From assembly GCF_019703515.2 (NCBI RefSeq), contig NC_059346.1:17143001-17207000 (forward strand): a stretch of 64,000 nt of DNA, in the 5' to 3' direction. The stretch comes from Myxocyprinus asiaticus. Its lineage: Eukaryota > Chordata > Actinopteri > Cypriniformes > Catostomidae. Positions 11,036-21,878 of the stretch are shown piece after piece. Under the pieces are notes generated by a model. The model saw nothing but the letters and a program-made list of their open reading frames with translations. It ran no database searches and had not been told where the DNA came from. Both the position numbers and the translations under genes were made by a program. Position 1 is the first letter of the stretch; every line of letters begins with the position of its first letter.

Positions 11036-11790
11036 CAGTTCCCTTTCGATTCAGTTCACTCGACATTGCTGTAAGCACTATGGGGAGTACTTCTTAGACG
11101 ACCTTGTTGAAACCCTTATACAATCATGCCAGTCCTCTGATTGGCAATGGTGTCTGAGCCCCGCACCTTCAGGCACACAGTTGGCCTGTATAAGTGGGTG
11201 CTCAGTTACCATTTCTTCAGTATTTTCTTCCTTCCAGACTGCAAACTTCATCTTCATCATAGAATCCTTTCTGCTTCGCTGCTGATTTACACCTACAGCG
11301 GACGGAACTTCTCAGCAAGACGCAAACAGGATGACTCTTCACCTGTGCTCAGCGCCTGCACCAAGAGACTTTCTGCTTCCCTGTGAGTTCCAGTTAAGAG
11401 TTCTCCACATCGCCGTCGAAGACACTCTTGGTGAACGGGTTCTTCGCTTCAGATGCTTGTCATTTCATTTCAGTGAAAACTCCCACCTGCTTCCCAGAGC
11501 ACTCCGGATGGAGTTACTCTATCCGTTTTATACATACAAAATTAACTAAAGAGACGCTTGCGTGATACATGTCTTTTTAAAGATGTCATTCCGCAAGTGT
11601 TTCCTATGCGAATGGCACATCCCGCCGCTTGATGAGCACTAGAGCTGTATTCACTGCCTGGGCCGTGCCCATGCACAAGCAGCTCTCATGGAGACAGACT
11701 GCCCTCACTGCAAGGTCATGAATCTCCGGATGTTACGCTCTAGGATCGACCCCGTTCTGAGGGAAGATCCAGCCTTTTGTGCCCTCCCAC
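11036..11790 (+). mobile_element. Second DIRS-like family, 5' fragment
   Basis: A promoter-like leader (TTCCCTTTCGATTCAGTTCA, TATAAGTGGGTGCTCAG near 11190) precedes an ATG at 11584. This opens MSFRKCFLCEWHIPPLDEH, then a TAG, then a Cys/His cluster (CIHCLGRAHAQAAL, CPHCKVM). The cluster aligns position by position with the gag start of the 4.5-kb DIRS copy (CLSCLGATHAETAL, CTHC), but the nucleotide sequence is quite different, indicating a separate DIRS subfamily. The copy is interrupted at 11790 by an LTR and probably resumes at 12797. Confidence 0.55.
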
Positions 11791-12796
11791 TGTTGTGGAA
11801 AAATTTTGAAGATTATTTCCCACTTTGCAAGAAAACTCTCAGAGTCAGGGGTTCCAGATGCCAAAGATAATAGTTTATTGAGCAACCAATAAACCTGAGA
11901 AGGCCAGCTATCCGTTCTGGCTTCACTGTTCCACACGTCCAACTTTATACACTTCTTCTATCTCTTCTAAGTCCATAAATTGCCCAACCTGATTATCTCC
12001 AACCAGTGGACTTGCATCTTACATCATTCCAGATTGCCACGATTATTTCTTAGACCATCTGACTTCTTTCTAATGGTGGAAACCTAGCAACTTATCTAAT
12101 TTTTTAAAAAGAATATTTATTTTTAGAAAATGTACATTTCAAACAAACAAAATAATGTAATAATAACACAGTTAGTCTCTTGTCATTAACTATAATGAGC
12201 TTCTCGCTTAATGACTATACTGCACATCATGAGTGTCTGTTTTTGCTCTGTATGTTGGCTGAGCATGTTCCACACATGTGCTTTTCTCATTACAATTGGT
12301 TATGTCACATGTACAAATCTCTAGTTTATATAATGCTTGTTAATACTTTTATTTCTATGATTAATATTGAAAATATACCATATATATCCCCCTTTGAGAC
12401 TTTCTCACAGTCTCACCCCTATTGCCCTTTCCCAGAGTGCAACCTCACAAGTCAGTCTCCTTCATTCTTGCCAAGTGACAAATATAAGTCACACATTCCT
12501 CTACCAATGACTGCTCTTATGAGACTGTACTCCGGAGGAGAAATAAGACCAAACATCTCCCTCCACATTTGACTAGGATGAAGTAAAATATCTTATCTCC
12601 CTAGCTAAATTCTTTCTTGGGGGTTACCTTAATGAAAAACAATCAGCTTTGTGTATAAAAGCACAAAATGCATAAGAAATGCATGCAATCTTAGCCTTGT
12701 GTTGTGTAGAATACATCAGTGAATACACTTATTTTAGTAGATTAACATACTTCAGTGATTAAACAATATTAGTAGATTACTCAGAATGATGGTACG
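11791..12796 (-). mobile_element. Probable solo LTR (minus orientation)
   Basis: A 1,006-bp insertion flanked by perfect 6-bp direct repeats TCCCAC (11785-11790 and 12797-12802). On the minus strand the order is U3, a TATAAA at 11945-11950, an AATAAA at 11874-11879, then about 83 bp ending in CCACAACA. This is the U3-R-U5 layout of a retroviral or LTR-retrotransposon long terminal repeat. There is no internal region, hence a solo LTR. The U3 end reads CG where CA/TG would be expected, a mismatch with the canonical ends. Confidence 0.6.
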
Positions 12797-12870
12797 TCCC
12801 ACGGTGCCAGAGGAGCTCACAGACATTCCCGGTAGCCTGGAGCGCTATCTGGTGGTGTTTGAGTAGACAG
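12797..12870 (+). mobile_element. Continuation of second DIRS fragment after the LTR
   Basis: Starts with the second TCCCAC and encodes a VPEELTDIPGSLER stretch that loosely resembles the VPFF...HEELTRSW region of the other DIRS gag. The end is uncertain. Beyond it, to about 13190, is AT-rich DNA with nothing recognisable. Confidence 0.3.
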
Positions 12871-13199
12871 CGGTTTTTAAACCACCAGTAGACTCTTACT
12901 CTTGCTGCTAAGCACTGAGGTGCTCGTCGATTCTTCTTTTCCTCTTGGCACTTTAATGTGTCTCAGTGTTTATCAAAATTTATACATGTATATGTTTTAA
13001 TGTAAAGTAATTTACTCAATCATTATACATTCTAAATTGATTCAAACTATACTTGATCAAAAATTAAACATTATAATTAAAATGATTTAAAAATGATAAC
13101 TGAACTTAATGAGTAAAATTAAAATAGTAAATGAATAATAACTTCAGGAAGGGGTATATGCCAAAATAACAAACATAACACCCTCTATCTTCCTGCCTA

Positions 13200-13780
13200 C
13201 TCTATCCAATCTAGAGTTCTACCTGATTTTATGATAAAAGAAAATACAATGACTATGCTGACTCCCTTACTACTGGCAAGGCTCCAGGGCCAGATGGTTT
13301 TGCCGCTGAATTTTTTAGATCTTATGTTACAGAACTGGCTCCACTTTTGTTAGAAATTTAAACAGAATCATTAAAGAATGGGAAGCTTCCGCCAACTATG
13401 ACACAAGCCCGGATCAGTCTGATTCTTAAAAAGGACAAAGATCCAAGCGAGTGTAAAAGTTACCGTCCAATTTCCCTGATCCAGCTAGATGTAAAAATGT
13501 TGTCAAAAATTCTAGCTAATCGATTAAGTAAAGTTATGACATCTCTTATACATATAGATCAAGTTTATTCAGGGTCGTAGCTCTTCTAATAACATTAGGC
13601 GTTTCATCAATATCATGTGGTCAGTGGCGAATGATCAGACTCCGGTAGCTGCCATCTCACTTGACGCCAAAAAGGCGTTTGATATGGTAGAATGGGATTA
13701 TCTTTTTAAGATTTTGGAAATGTATGGGTTTGGGAGTACATTTATTGGTTGGATTACTTAGTTACATTATAGACACCCTG
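13200..13780 (+). mobile_element. L1/Tx1-like LINE reverse-transcriptase fragment
   Basis: RT motifs appear across frames: GPDGF...EFF near 13290, KKDKDPSECKSYRPISL near 13430-13480, DVKMLSKILANRL near 13490, and AISLDAKKAFDMVEWDYLF near 13650-13710. The order matches the palm/fingers of L1-type RTs. Frameshifts and stops separate the pieces, and the catalytic FADD box is not reached. Truncated at both ends. Confidence 0.75.
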
Positions 13781-14324
13781 TAGCAGCGGTACAAACAATT
13801 GGATTAATTTCAGATTAGAAAACAGTCAGTTGCATCAGCCAAACACTCGATCGTCCCACTGGGAAAAGTCCCTGTGCTCCCAGTTGTTAGTCCATCCTTG
13901 CACTGAAGACATTATTTGCTACAAACAAATAATGTCTACAATTATTTTCAACTAATGCTTAAAGGAAAAGTTAAATGTTATATCTCTGATCCTTTAATCA
14001 CACTTTTGCCATTTCAAACTCAGATGACTTTGTATTTTCTGCAGATCACAAACAAAGATTTTTTAAGGAGATATGATGTGTACATACAATGCAAGTCCAT
14101 GGGGTCCAAATCTTCCAAGATCCATAAAGGACATAAAGGCAGCATAAAGATAATCCATACAACTATATTCTATTATCAAGTTACATTAGAATGAAGATGA
14201 TCAATTAAATGTAGCTTTTTGATTGCAAGATTCTGTGTTGTGAAAGCAGAATCTTGCCATGGTGTGTTGTCAGTGATGTGATGTTGTGGTAGATATCATC
14301 TCTCTGTGTTCTGTTCTGGTTTAG
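13781..14324. other. Intronic/intergenic DNA, nothing recognised
   Basis: AT-rich, no coding signal. It includes a stretch of unknown origin at 13840-13920 and ends at the acceptor ttctggtttag that precedes the 28-bp exon of Ig unit C. Confidence 0.4.
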
Positions 14325-14352
14325 GAAATAACAATGACAGCTGCAACCAGCA
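14325..14352 (+). pseudogene. 28-bp exon of Ig unit C
   Basis: Same length, position and splice sites (tttag / gtaagttct) as the exon at 4038-4065. It contains ATG at 14334 and encodes MTAATS in the frame of the next exon. Confidence 0.45.
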
Positions 14353-14519
14353 GTAAGTTCTGTTAAAATACAGTATGTGTCATTTGAATTTGCTTCAAAA
14401 ACACTGTAAAATGCATTTCAATTGATTTTTATGTGATATAAATGAACTGAAGAACGTCAACTTGATAATAATTTGTTGTGTTCACACAGCTCCACCTTTA
14501 TCTCTCTTCTCTCTCGCAG

Positions 14520-14852
14520 ATGTATTTCAGCTGGTCTCTGAAGCAACTAAGGGAAAGGAGGTTAATCTGGGGTCCAAAGTCACTGTGCCTTGTCACCTGA
14601 TCCCTAAAATCAGTGCTGTTGACATGAAGGTCATGTGGTTTAAAGAGACAGATTTTGTTTGTCTCTATAAGAATAGACATGTGACAGAGGGAAGGGGCTA
14701 CGAGCACAAAGTGAGTCTGTTCACTGAGGACTTGTAGAGGGGAAATGTGTCCTTAAAACTAAATGACCTCAGGTGGTCAGATTTTGGAGATTACCTGTGT
14801 CAGGTCATTAGTGGAGACAGAACTGAGGAGATAACCGTAACAGTAAAAGAAG
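14520..14852 (+). pseudogene. IgV exon (butyrophilin/B7-like) with one nonsense codon
   Basis: Acceptor tctctcgcag, donor gtgagt, phase 1 in and out, 333 bp: a standard single-exon V-set domain. Landmarks are GSKVTVPCHL (first Cys), VMWFKETDFVCLYK (Trp), VSLFTEDL, GNVSLKLNDL and DFGDYLCQVISGD (the D.G.Y.C motif with the second Cys). The domain is complete except for an in-frame TAG at 14735-14737, where the sister exon has GAG (Glu), a single-base change. The pattern suits butyrophilin/MOG/B7-type V domains, which act as cell-surface co-signalling modules. No signal-peptide or transmembrane exon was found next to it. Confidence 0.7.
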
Positions 14853-14914
14853 GTGAGTATTCCTACTTCAAACTACACCACTCTTAAACCAGTGTGAACC
14901 CAATAAAACACATT

Positions 14915-15300
14915 AGTGGGTATAGAAAGTCACCATCCCCATTCAAAATATTCACACTTTTTGCCTTGCTGCCTAAAATTAAAACATATACAATTACATT
15001 TATTTCCAGCTTTATTTACACACAGTAACCCACAATGTCCAGGTAAAAACATGGTCCAATTTCTTTTTTTAAATAATTAAAAATAAAAAAGCAAAAAACA
15101 TCTAAACTTTGGTTAAGTAAACATCTCCCTGAGCTAATACTTGATGGAACCAACTTCTGCTTGAATTACAGCCTTTAGTCTCTTTGAATATGTCTCTACT
15201 AACTTTGCACAACTAGACTGTGCATAGTTTGCAACATTCGCCCATTCTTCCATGCAGAATTGTTCTAGCTCAGTCAGATTGATGTCTCCTGCTTTGTAAC
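14915..15300 (-). mobile_element. Tc1-like transposon, 3' fragment
   Basis: The minus strand of 15134-15290 encodes the C-terminus of a Tc1 transposase (ELEQFCMEEWANV, then KLVETYSKRLKAVIQAEVG). The terminal-repeat-like GGGTATAGAAAGTCACCATC lies at about 14921. The catalytic D,D,E part is missing. It lies in the intron between the IgV exon and the SWSE exon. Confidence 0.75.
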
Positions 15301-15332
15301 TCCGTGTTTGTTTTTCTTTCTTTTTTATGTAG

Positions 15333-15376
15333 GTAGGGATGAACCACTTCAACAAAGAATGTCATGGAGTGAAAGG
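15333..15376 (+). CDS. 44-bp exon of Ig unit C (SWSE exon)
   Basis: Acceptor ttttatgtag and donor gtaagag. It enters in phase 1, matching the exit phase of the IgV exon, and encodes RDEPLQQRMSWSER, leaving in phase 0, which matches the entry of the exon at 19279. A diverged second copy at 820-861 supports it. Function unknown. Confidence 0.5.
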
Positions 15377-15469
15377 GTAAGAGAGAAATAAAACTTTTAT
15401 ATTGAATGTTAAATTCAAATTCTATTACTTTTTCTGTTTTTATGAATTTCTTCAAATTCGTATGTTTTA

Positions 15470-15640
15470 AATTTTGATGCTCTAAATTTTGCATGCGTCA
15501 TCTAGGGGTCCTGACAAAAAAAAAAAAAAAAAAAAATCTGATTTTTGATTTTTCAGATCGTTTTGAAGGTATAAGCTAATTAATTATTTGGCCGTGGCCC
15601 AAACATGACAAAACTTAAAATGTATAGACACCAGGATAGT
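15470..15640. repeat. Dispersed repeat, copy a
   Basis: Shares TTTTGCATGCGTCATCTAGG, CAGATCGTTT and ATAAGCTAATTAATT with 17030-17160 in the same orientation. Unknown class. Probably one older repeat family present twice, with a Tc1 fragment between. Confidence 0.5.
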
Positions 15641-16067
15641 CTGAGGACATGTGCAAAATTTAATCAATATCCACTTCTCAACAACAAATAAATTATGATT
15701 TATTTAAACTGTAATTGACAGATGAAGTGTGTCCTACTTATTTTGTCCACTAGATGGAGCAGCAAGTTAAGACATTCCATTAAATCCTCTGACTTTTGAG
15801 TTACTGCTCTTGTAATGTAATATCTGTGCAGTAAAAAGAGCAACAGCTATCCAACAAATGATGAGCCCTATGAAATCTGTTTTTCCACAAGTTCAGTTTT
15901 TCATGATTTAATTGTCCAACAATACAAAATCTCATTAATGCATGGTAAATCAAGGATGTATTTCCTATTTCCTATTGGAGCGCCAAGACTATAAATCCTT
16001 GAAAATCCTCTTAGCCTTAGCTTTTTGCTCTTGTAATGTGCTGTTGTCCAGCAATCTTGTAATGTAA

Positions 16068-16950
16068 TATACAGCTCTAGAAAAAATTAAGAGATCAATG
16101 CAAATGTACTATTTATAGGTATGTGTTTGAGTAAAATAAACATTTTTGTTTTATTCTATAAAGTAATGACAACATTTCTCCCAAATTCCAAATAAAAATA
16201 TTGTCATTTAGAGCATTTATTTGTAGAAAATGACAACTGGTCAAAATAACAAAAAAGATGCAGTGTTTTCTGACCTTGAATAATGCAATGAAAACAAGTT
16301 CATATTCATTTTTAAACAACACAATACTAATGTTTTACCTTAGGAAGAGTTCAGAAATCAGTATTTGGTGGAATAACCCTGATTTTCAATCACAGCTTTC
16401 ATGCGTCATGGCATGCTCTCTACCAGTCTTTCACATTGCTGTTGAGTGACTTTATGCCACTCCAAGTGCAAAAATTCAAGCAGCTCGGCTTTGTTTGATG
16501 GCTTGTGGCCATCCATCTTCCTCTTGATCACATTCCAGAGGTTTTCAATGTGGTTCAGGTCTGGAGATTGCACTGGCCATGGCAGGGTCTTGATCTGGTG
16601 GTCCTCCATCCACACATTGATTGACCTGGCTGTGTGGCATGGAGCATTGTCCTGCTGTAAAGAACAATCCTCAGAGTTGGGGAACATTGTCAGAGCAGAA
16701 GGAAGCAAGTTTTGTTCCAGGATAACTTTGTACGTAGCTTGATTCATGCGCCCTTCACAAAGATGAATCTGCCTGATTCCAGCCTTCCTGAAGCACCCCC
16801 AGATCATCACTGATCCTCCACCTGGTCGTCTAACGGTTAGAAGGAGACCTGGAGAGGCCTTCAAGCCACAGTGTCTCGTACCCACTGTGAAATTTGGTGG
16901 AGGATGATCTAGGGGTGCTTCAGCAAGGCTGGAATCGGGCACATTCATAC
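16068..16950 (-). mobile_element. Tc1-like transposon, 3' half
   Basis: The minus strand of 16406-16948 encodes the catalytic C-terminal part of a Tc1/mariner transposase. It includes GGGSVMIWGCF, the second Asp in QQDNAPCHT and the Glu in PDLNHIENLWNVIKRK. The left end (ACAGCTCTAGAAAAAATTAA at about 16071) resembles Tc1 terminal repeats. The DNA-binding half and the other end are missing. Confidence 0.8.
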
Positions 16951-17640
16951 AAAATGTATATCTCCGATTTCATTTCCTTATTTTCTGAAAAGCATACTTT
17001 TGCGAACTCTTCCTAGGCCATTTGTCCGATTTGCTTGAATTTTGCACGCATCATCTAGGGACTGTCCGGACAAAAAAAATTTGGGGATTTTTGATTTGTC
17101 AGATCGTTTCGAAGATATAAGCTAATTAATTCTTTGGGCATGGCCCAAATATAGTTAATGGCCTGTATCTTGTGAATGCAAATTCCAAAGTTTATGACAA
17201 AGTTTCATCCAATTTTCACCAATACTGGGTGCTACAGCTAATAATTCCTTATAACTCTGCAACTGTTTTAATGAAAAATTTGAAAATTGGCATTCATCAT
17301 TTCTGGGTCACCTGCTAACATATCCTTACAAAAATGATTTGACACATCAACAAAAATGGCCGCCAACAGCCAATGAATATTCAGCAGCTAATAACTTGTG
17401 TTGCGAATGGCTGATTGTTATGAAATTTACGTTGCACTTACAGGTGGCCAAAATTAGGCTGTATAACAAATTTGGCGAGAATCGACCACAATGTGGTGCT
17501 ATAATGATCAATTTGCATTTTTGCTAATAACTTCTGAACCGCAAGGGCTAGAATGAAAAATTCAGTTTGGTCTGAATCCATCAGTGTTGCCAAATAATGT
17601 GGTCATGTGGACTTCATTTTGCTCACATGTCTTTCTTCTT
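16951..17640. repeat. Dispersed repeat, copy b
   Basis: Contains TTTTGCACGCATCATCTAGG and ATAAGCTAATTAATTCTTTG, shared with 15470-15640, followed by further text (TAACTTCTGAACCGCAAGGG) not present in the first copy. No coding capacity or terminal repeats seen. Confidence 0.45.
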
Positions 17641-19278
17641 CTTTGTCCTCTTCTTCTTCTATTTTCATTCTGTTGTCATTCCTATGAAATTCTAATTTTG
17701 CAACTGTGATAAAAATCTTTTTTTACAAAACAGCTGTGTCCACAGCATCCACATCTACTGTGTCCAATTTAATTATTTTGACCATGTCCTGTCCATACGT
17801 GCTTGGACCCGATGATTGCGGCTATATTTTATTTTATTAATTGTTAGTATATGCCAGGTGAACAAGTGTAAGGACAGCGAAACTGTTGCACTGTCTGATA
17901 GCAACTGCTTACGGAGTTAAACAGCACTCAAATCAAACACCATTTGAATGTGAAAGTCCATTCTCAACCTAAGCACAAACGCCAATCTTCACCACAATGG
18001 TAACCCCCAAATCTCCAGTCAAACATATACCAATATATCAACATTTCACATTAACAAATCTCCTCCTATTGTCATCTTGCTTAAAAATGCATTTGGTCAC
18101 CCCATTCTGTTCTTAAGCAAAGCATGAAATGGAAATCCCCTGCCCAGTTTTATAAATGCTACAAAAAGCATTTATGTAGTCCCAACTCAAATGGATTAAG
18201 TAAATGTAATTTTTTACAAATTCAATTGGATAGAATGCAATGAAAAGTTGTGAACAAAATGTTGTAGAATTGTATTGCTTTGGTTCATTTTAAACATTCA
18301 AGTAAACTGAACAAATGAACAACAAATCCTTTTTTTGAGTGTGATATCTTGATTTTGTTCTGTCGCTAGTCAGCACATTTTGAAAGAAAATCTTCATCTA
18401 TAGGTAGAGTGTTGTTGATGATGTTTTCCACTGCATACAGTATGTACCACAGGTCAGATAGACCTGTTAGTAGTAATGATTTTCAGAAAATATTGTTAAT
18501 AACACTGGTGAAATCTTGCTTGTCCATTTTACATTGTAAAAAATGAGAACCTGTTATTATTACCTTAAGGAGCTATTTCTACCCCATCTAGGCGATAATT
18601 TAGATGTAACAACGTGAAGCATACTTTTAGATTAACATTTTTCTTCAGTCTATTATCTCCCAGAACAGTCAGTGTGTTTTAAGATGAGATCTTTCAAAAA
18701 AGGTAATTGGATAATGGCATTATGTTGACATTGGTCTTGGAACAGTCTTTTGCATCTAAGAGAGATCAAGTGATGGAAAAAAAAAAAATCTATCAGTGTT
18801 TGATCAACAGCAGATGGGGGCGTATTCGGGAACCTGTTTAAAAAACACTGTTTATTTTTGCAATTCCATTCAGTGTAACTATTGCTGCAGAAATTACACA
18901 CTTCAGCTTTAAAGAATGATTTAGAGCCTAATGTTTTCTAAAGATGCTACAGAAACACACTGAACTCTGTACGAAAGGCATTGCACTGAATGATAATTAC
19001 ATTGAGGGGATTTTGTGTGAATAAAATATAATCACCATAAGATGGGCTAAATATCTGCCTGTTGGTACTGTATCTAAATATGATCATGGTGCTTTAATCC
19101 TGATTTAGTTTAGAGACATCAGTATCACCATTTCCAAACATTATATCAGACTGAATCAGTCCCTGTCTAAATTATCAATTGAACACGGTGACACAAAACA
19201 ACCCAACAGATTACTGCTATTTATTGTTTTTATTTGGTGTTTTTAACTCACACCAGACTATATTCTTTATGTCCACAG
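17641..19278. other. Intron-like DNA, nothing recognised
   Basis: AT-rich with no ORF of interest and no clear repeat ends. Lies between the SWSE exon and the next coding exon of the Ig locus. Confidence 0.5.
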
Positions 19279-19339
19279 ACAGATAGAACATGTACTGATG
19301 AAGAGAAAATGGAAACAAAAGAATCTACCCAAATTGCAG
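19279..19339 (+). CDS. Small acidic exon of Ig-locus gene
   Basis: Acceptor gtccacag, donor gtcaag, 61 bp, phase 0 in and 1 out. Encodes TDRTCTDEEKMETKESTQIA. Phase fits the exon at 15333-15376 upstream and the one at 19487 downstream. No known domain. Confidence 0.45.
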
Positions 19340-19486
19340 GTCAAGGTGTGAGGAATTCATTTTTTCCATTTATCAAAGGTCAAGATAACAAAAGGAACAC
19401 ATTGAATTTTGTCTGGGGAAAAATATGGATGTAGATATAATGAATGTGATTTCCCATTTCAGAACTTTAAGTGAATTTGGGGTTAG

Positions 19487-19771
19487 GACAACTCAAAGAA
19501 CAATCAAACAAACATGAAAATGCTAAAGATGAACTCACAGAACAAAACAGTCTGCAGCAAACAAGCCCAAAAGTTGAGAAAGAACAATATCAGCCTGATT
19601 TTATGAACAAATCGATGCGTGAGAAAGAGAAACCATTAGAGAACACAGTCCAAGAGCAGGAAGCCAGTGAAAAGAACAGCCAACTAGAGGAGGAATGGAC
19701 TACACTGGAAAAACCGGAAACACACCATCAGGAGACAATGCTGCCAAAAGAACAACAGCAGCAGACAAATG
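19487..19771 (+). CDS. Glu/Gln/Lys-rich linker exon
   Basis: Encodes about 95 residues of highly charged, probably disordered or coiled sequence (EKEKPLENTVQEQEASEKN, EEEWTTLEKPETHH, PKEQQQQTNG), with donor gtaagc. The ttag acceptor at 19485-19486 gives the correct phase 1. A stronger upstream acceptor (cccatttcag at 19461-62) would place a TAA in frame at 19468, so either the weaker site is used or the exon is dead. It probably forms a spacer between Ig ectodomain-like exons and the alpha/beta modules. Confidence 0.5.
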
Positions 19772-20342
19772 GTAAGCATTGCAATAAAGAAGAACATATG
19801 TCTGTTATATTATATATTATTGCATAGGGTTAGTTGAACATTGATAGGGACAATTGTTTTATTTATTTTTTTATTTTTTATTTTTTATTTTTATTTTTAT
19901 TTTTTACAATTTAATGGTCACTTTCTCTACCCCGCGATGTAGGCCCTATTTGCAAATAGATAGTTGAAAGGACATGTCAAGCAGTGACAGTAGTGTACAG
20001 CCGTGTGACATGTTTTACTTTTTCTAAAACTATTTTATCCAACATATTTTAAATTCCTATATATATTTATTACACATGCAGTTTTTATGTTTACATAATT
20101 TGAATATCTTGATCCCTCCCCCCAATGAGTATGCTTTACCACAGAGGGCCTTAGTTTGAGAAGGTCAGAGTTTGTAACTTTTTAACTGAGAACATAAATA
20201 AAACTTTAAATGAAATGTATTTGCATACCGCATTATATCTTTGAGGGAAGTTCTTGTAGTGGACGAGAGCAACATTTTTGGGGGGATTTTGTTGATCTGT
20301 AAATCTTGATTTCTACTGATTTAACCATAAAATATTTTAAAG

Positions 20343-20389
20343 ACCCAGGACAATTTCAAGAGCAAGCAAGGGAAACATCACACATGAAG
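20343..20389 (+). CDS. 47-bp linker exon, unit 1
   Basis: Phase 1 in, 0 out, donor gtaagt. Encodes DPGQFQEQARETSHMK. Another 47-bp exon with the same phases occurs at 21542-21588, suggesting tandem duplication of a small-exon cassette. Confidence 0.45.
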
Positions 20390-20528
20390 GTAAGTTTAAA
20401 AAAAATTATAAAAAGTTTTTGTTTTTTTTTAATTCTGGACATTTTGCATTTGTCACAAACATCTAAAACAGTTTTAATTTGAGTTCTGTAAATGAATTTC
20501 AGCACAACTACTCTGTGTGTGTCTGCAG

Positions 20529-20595
20529 GATGAAGGTAAATCAAAGGCAGTGAAACCAACTCTGGTGAAAAGGGATTCATGGCTGTCTAGTACAA
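20529..20595 (+). CDS. 67-bp linker exon, unit 1
   Basis: Acceptor tgtctgcag, donor gtgagt. Encodes DEGKSKAVKPTLVKRDSW and leaves in phase 1. A decayed second copy with the same start (DEGKSE) lies at about 25944-25962, where the acceptor has become gcaag. Confidence 0.45.
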
Positions 20596-20776
20596 GTGAG
20601 TTTATATCTTATAAGGGGCTCACAAAATAACTGTCTATATACTCAAACAAATTACATTGTTGCCTTTTATGGGTGATTATTGATCAGAAATGAACAATCA
20701 GAATGAAATACATTTTCAGAATTGTTTTTTGTTTCTTTTTCTTTTGATACCTTTTCCATGCTATTGATTTTTCCAG

Positions 20777-20970
20777 AAGAGGTCAAAGTTTTCATCCTTT
20801 TGACTGGACACACTAATAACACTCACATGGCTATCTCAAGAAACAATTTACGTCTCTGAGGGAAGCTGATACAGTGGACAAGAGTGACATTGTTTTGGTT
20901 TTCTGTCCTATCATCTCTCGAGCTGTAATTGATATTGAAGCAGCACTGAAGAAATTCAATGTACCCACAG
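20777..20970 (+). pseudogene. Alpha/beta module, first exon, frameshifted
   Basis: Acceptor ttttccag. Reads KVFILLTGHTNNTHMAIS, then loses frame near 20840-20850. The next frame continues SLREADTVDKSDIVLVFCP, then SRAVIDIEAALKKF. The same pattern in the terminal unit (IMVTEGTHMSHEHF ... DVIPLFCPVES) shows these belong together. Hydrophobic strands alternate with helices like a small Rossmann- or TIR-like fold, but I cannot name the domain. Confidence 0.6.
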
Positions 20971-21106
20971 GTTGATTTAGTTTATCATTACTGTATTTTA
21001 AATCAAGCTACAGTTTTTCTCAGGATTTCTGTCTCAAGATTGTACATTAATCTTCAGGACTTCAGACAAATTTGCCTTAAATACATGTGTCTACTTCCTT
21101 GAACAG

Positions 21107-21300
21107 TGTCTAAGCCAGCTGCTCTAGTGGTGCTACATCACACATTTGACCCAGAGAAAACTGTACGAGAAAGCAGCAGATTTGTCAACAGGGAGGACAT
21201 ACTGACAGTGGACTGTCTGTTCTATGAGGATACAGGATTACTGCAGTGTCTGAAGAATTCTGAAGCAATAAACAAAGTTGTGAACTGGTTAAAACAGCAG
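21107..21300 (+). CDS. Alpha/beta module, second exon (unit 1)
   Basis: Acceptor ccttgaacag, donor gtatgt, 194 bp, phase 1 in and 0 out. Encodes a strand KPAALVVLHHTFDPEKTV, then NREDILTVDCLFYEDTGLLQ, then a helix ending VVNWLKQQ. It aligns along its length with the final exon at 30367-30557 (KPVVLILLHDTHF, AMDCVFYKGVGLS, VSDWLSS). I recall this LHHTFDP...VDCLF pattern from unnamed fish proteins; function unknown. Confidence 0.65.
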
Positions 21301-21394
21301 GTATGTAACAAAAATATATAATGATCATGGCTCTATAATGTATAATTTGAAAAAAGATTATTACATAAACTCACATAGTCATTTTTCTCTGCAG

Positions 21395-21431
21395 AGGAAG
21401 AAAATAGGTGTCAAAGTATGTCCACCTCAGA
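21395..21431 (+). CDS. 37-bp linker exon, unit 1
   Basis: Acceptor ttctctgcag, donor gtaggt, encodes RKKIGVKVCPPQ. The same 37-bp exon with the same donor recurs at 26047-26083 (GEKTGVKVQASQ). Confidence 0.5.
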
Positions 21432-21541
21432 GTAGGTTGAAGTCACTTTTTGTCTTGAAATATAACCTATTTGTTAAACTAAAGTATTTTTGTTGATCTA
21501 TTAATCTTGATATATACTATTTTATCACTACATTTTTACAG

Positions 21542-21588
21542 ACATAAGGCAAAAGCCAACAAGGAATATATCAGAAATGCCTGATAAG
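21542..21588 (+). CDS. 47-bp linker exon, second
   Basis: Acceptor tttttacag, donor gtaagt, encodes IRQKPTRNISEMPDK. A DIRS element is inserted 12 bp beyond this exon, directly after its donor site. Confidence 0.45.
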
Positions 21589-21600
21589 GTAAGTTTGAAA

Positions 21601-21658
21601 AACGTCATGGTTACTTGTGTAACCTCCGTTCCCTGATGGAGGGAACGAGACGTTGTGT
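21601..21658. repeat. DIRS outer terminal-repeat edge (inverted with 21879-21936)
   Basis: A 58-bp arm that is the inverted complement of 21879-21936 with two mismatches. In DIRS elements such arms belong to the terminal repeat and the internal complementary region, which template circle closure. Confidence 0.75.
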
Positions 21659-21878
21659 TGATGTAGTGACACTAGGGGGTCACTCTTGGGAGCCCGAGAC
21701 ACCTCTGATCTTTGATAAAAGGCCAATGAAAATTGGCGAGTGGTATTTGCATGCCACTCCCCCAGACATACGGGTATAAAAGGAACTGGTATGCAACTAC
21801 TCATTCAGGTTTTATGATGAGGAGCCGAGACAAAGTCCCGGCCATTTCAGCGGGTAGTTCAGCCTTGTGGCAGGAGGG

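Noticed and set aside
17800..17960. Possible 5S rRNA or tRNA-like gene
   Set aside because: Only a GCTTACGG-like octamer resembles 5S; the promoter boxes and pairing are absent.
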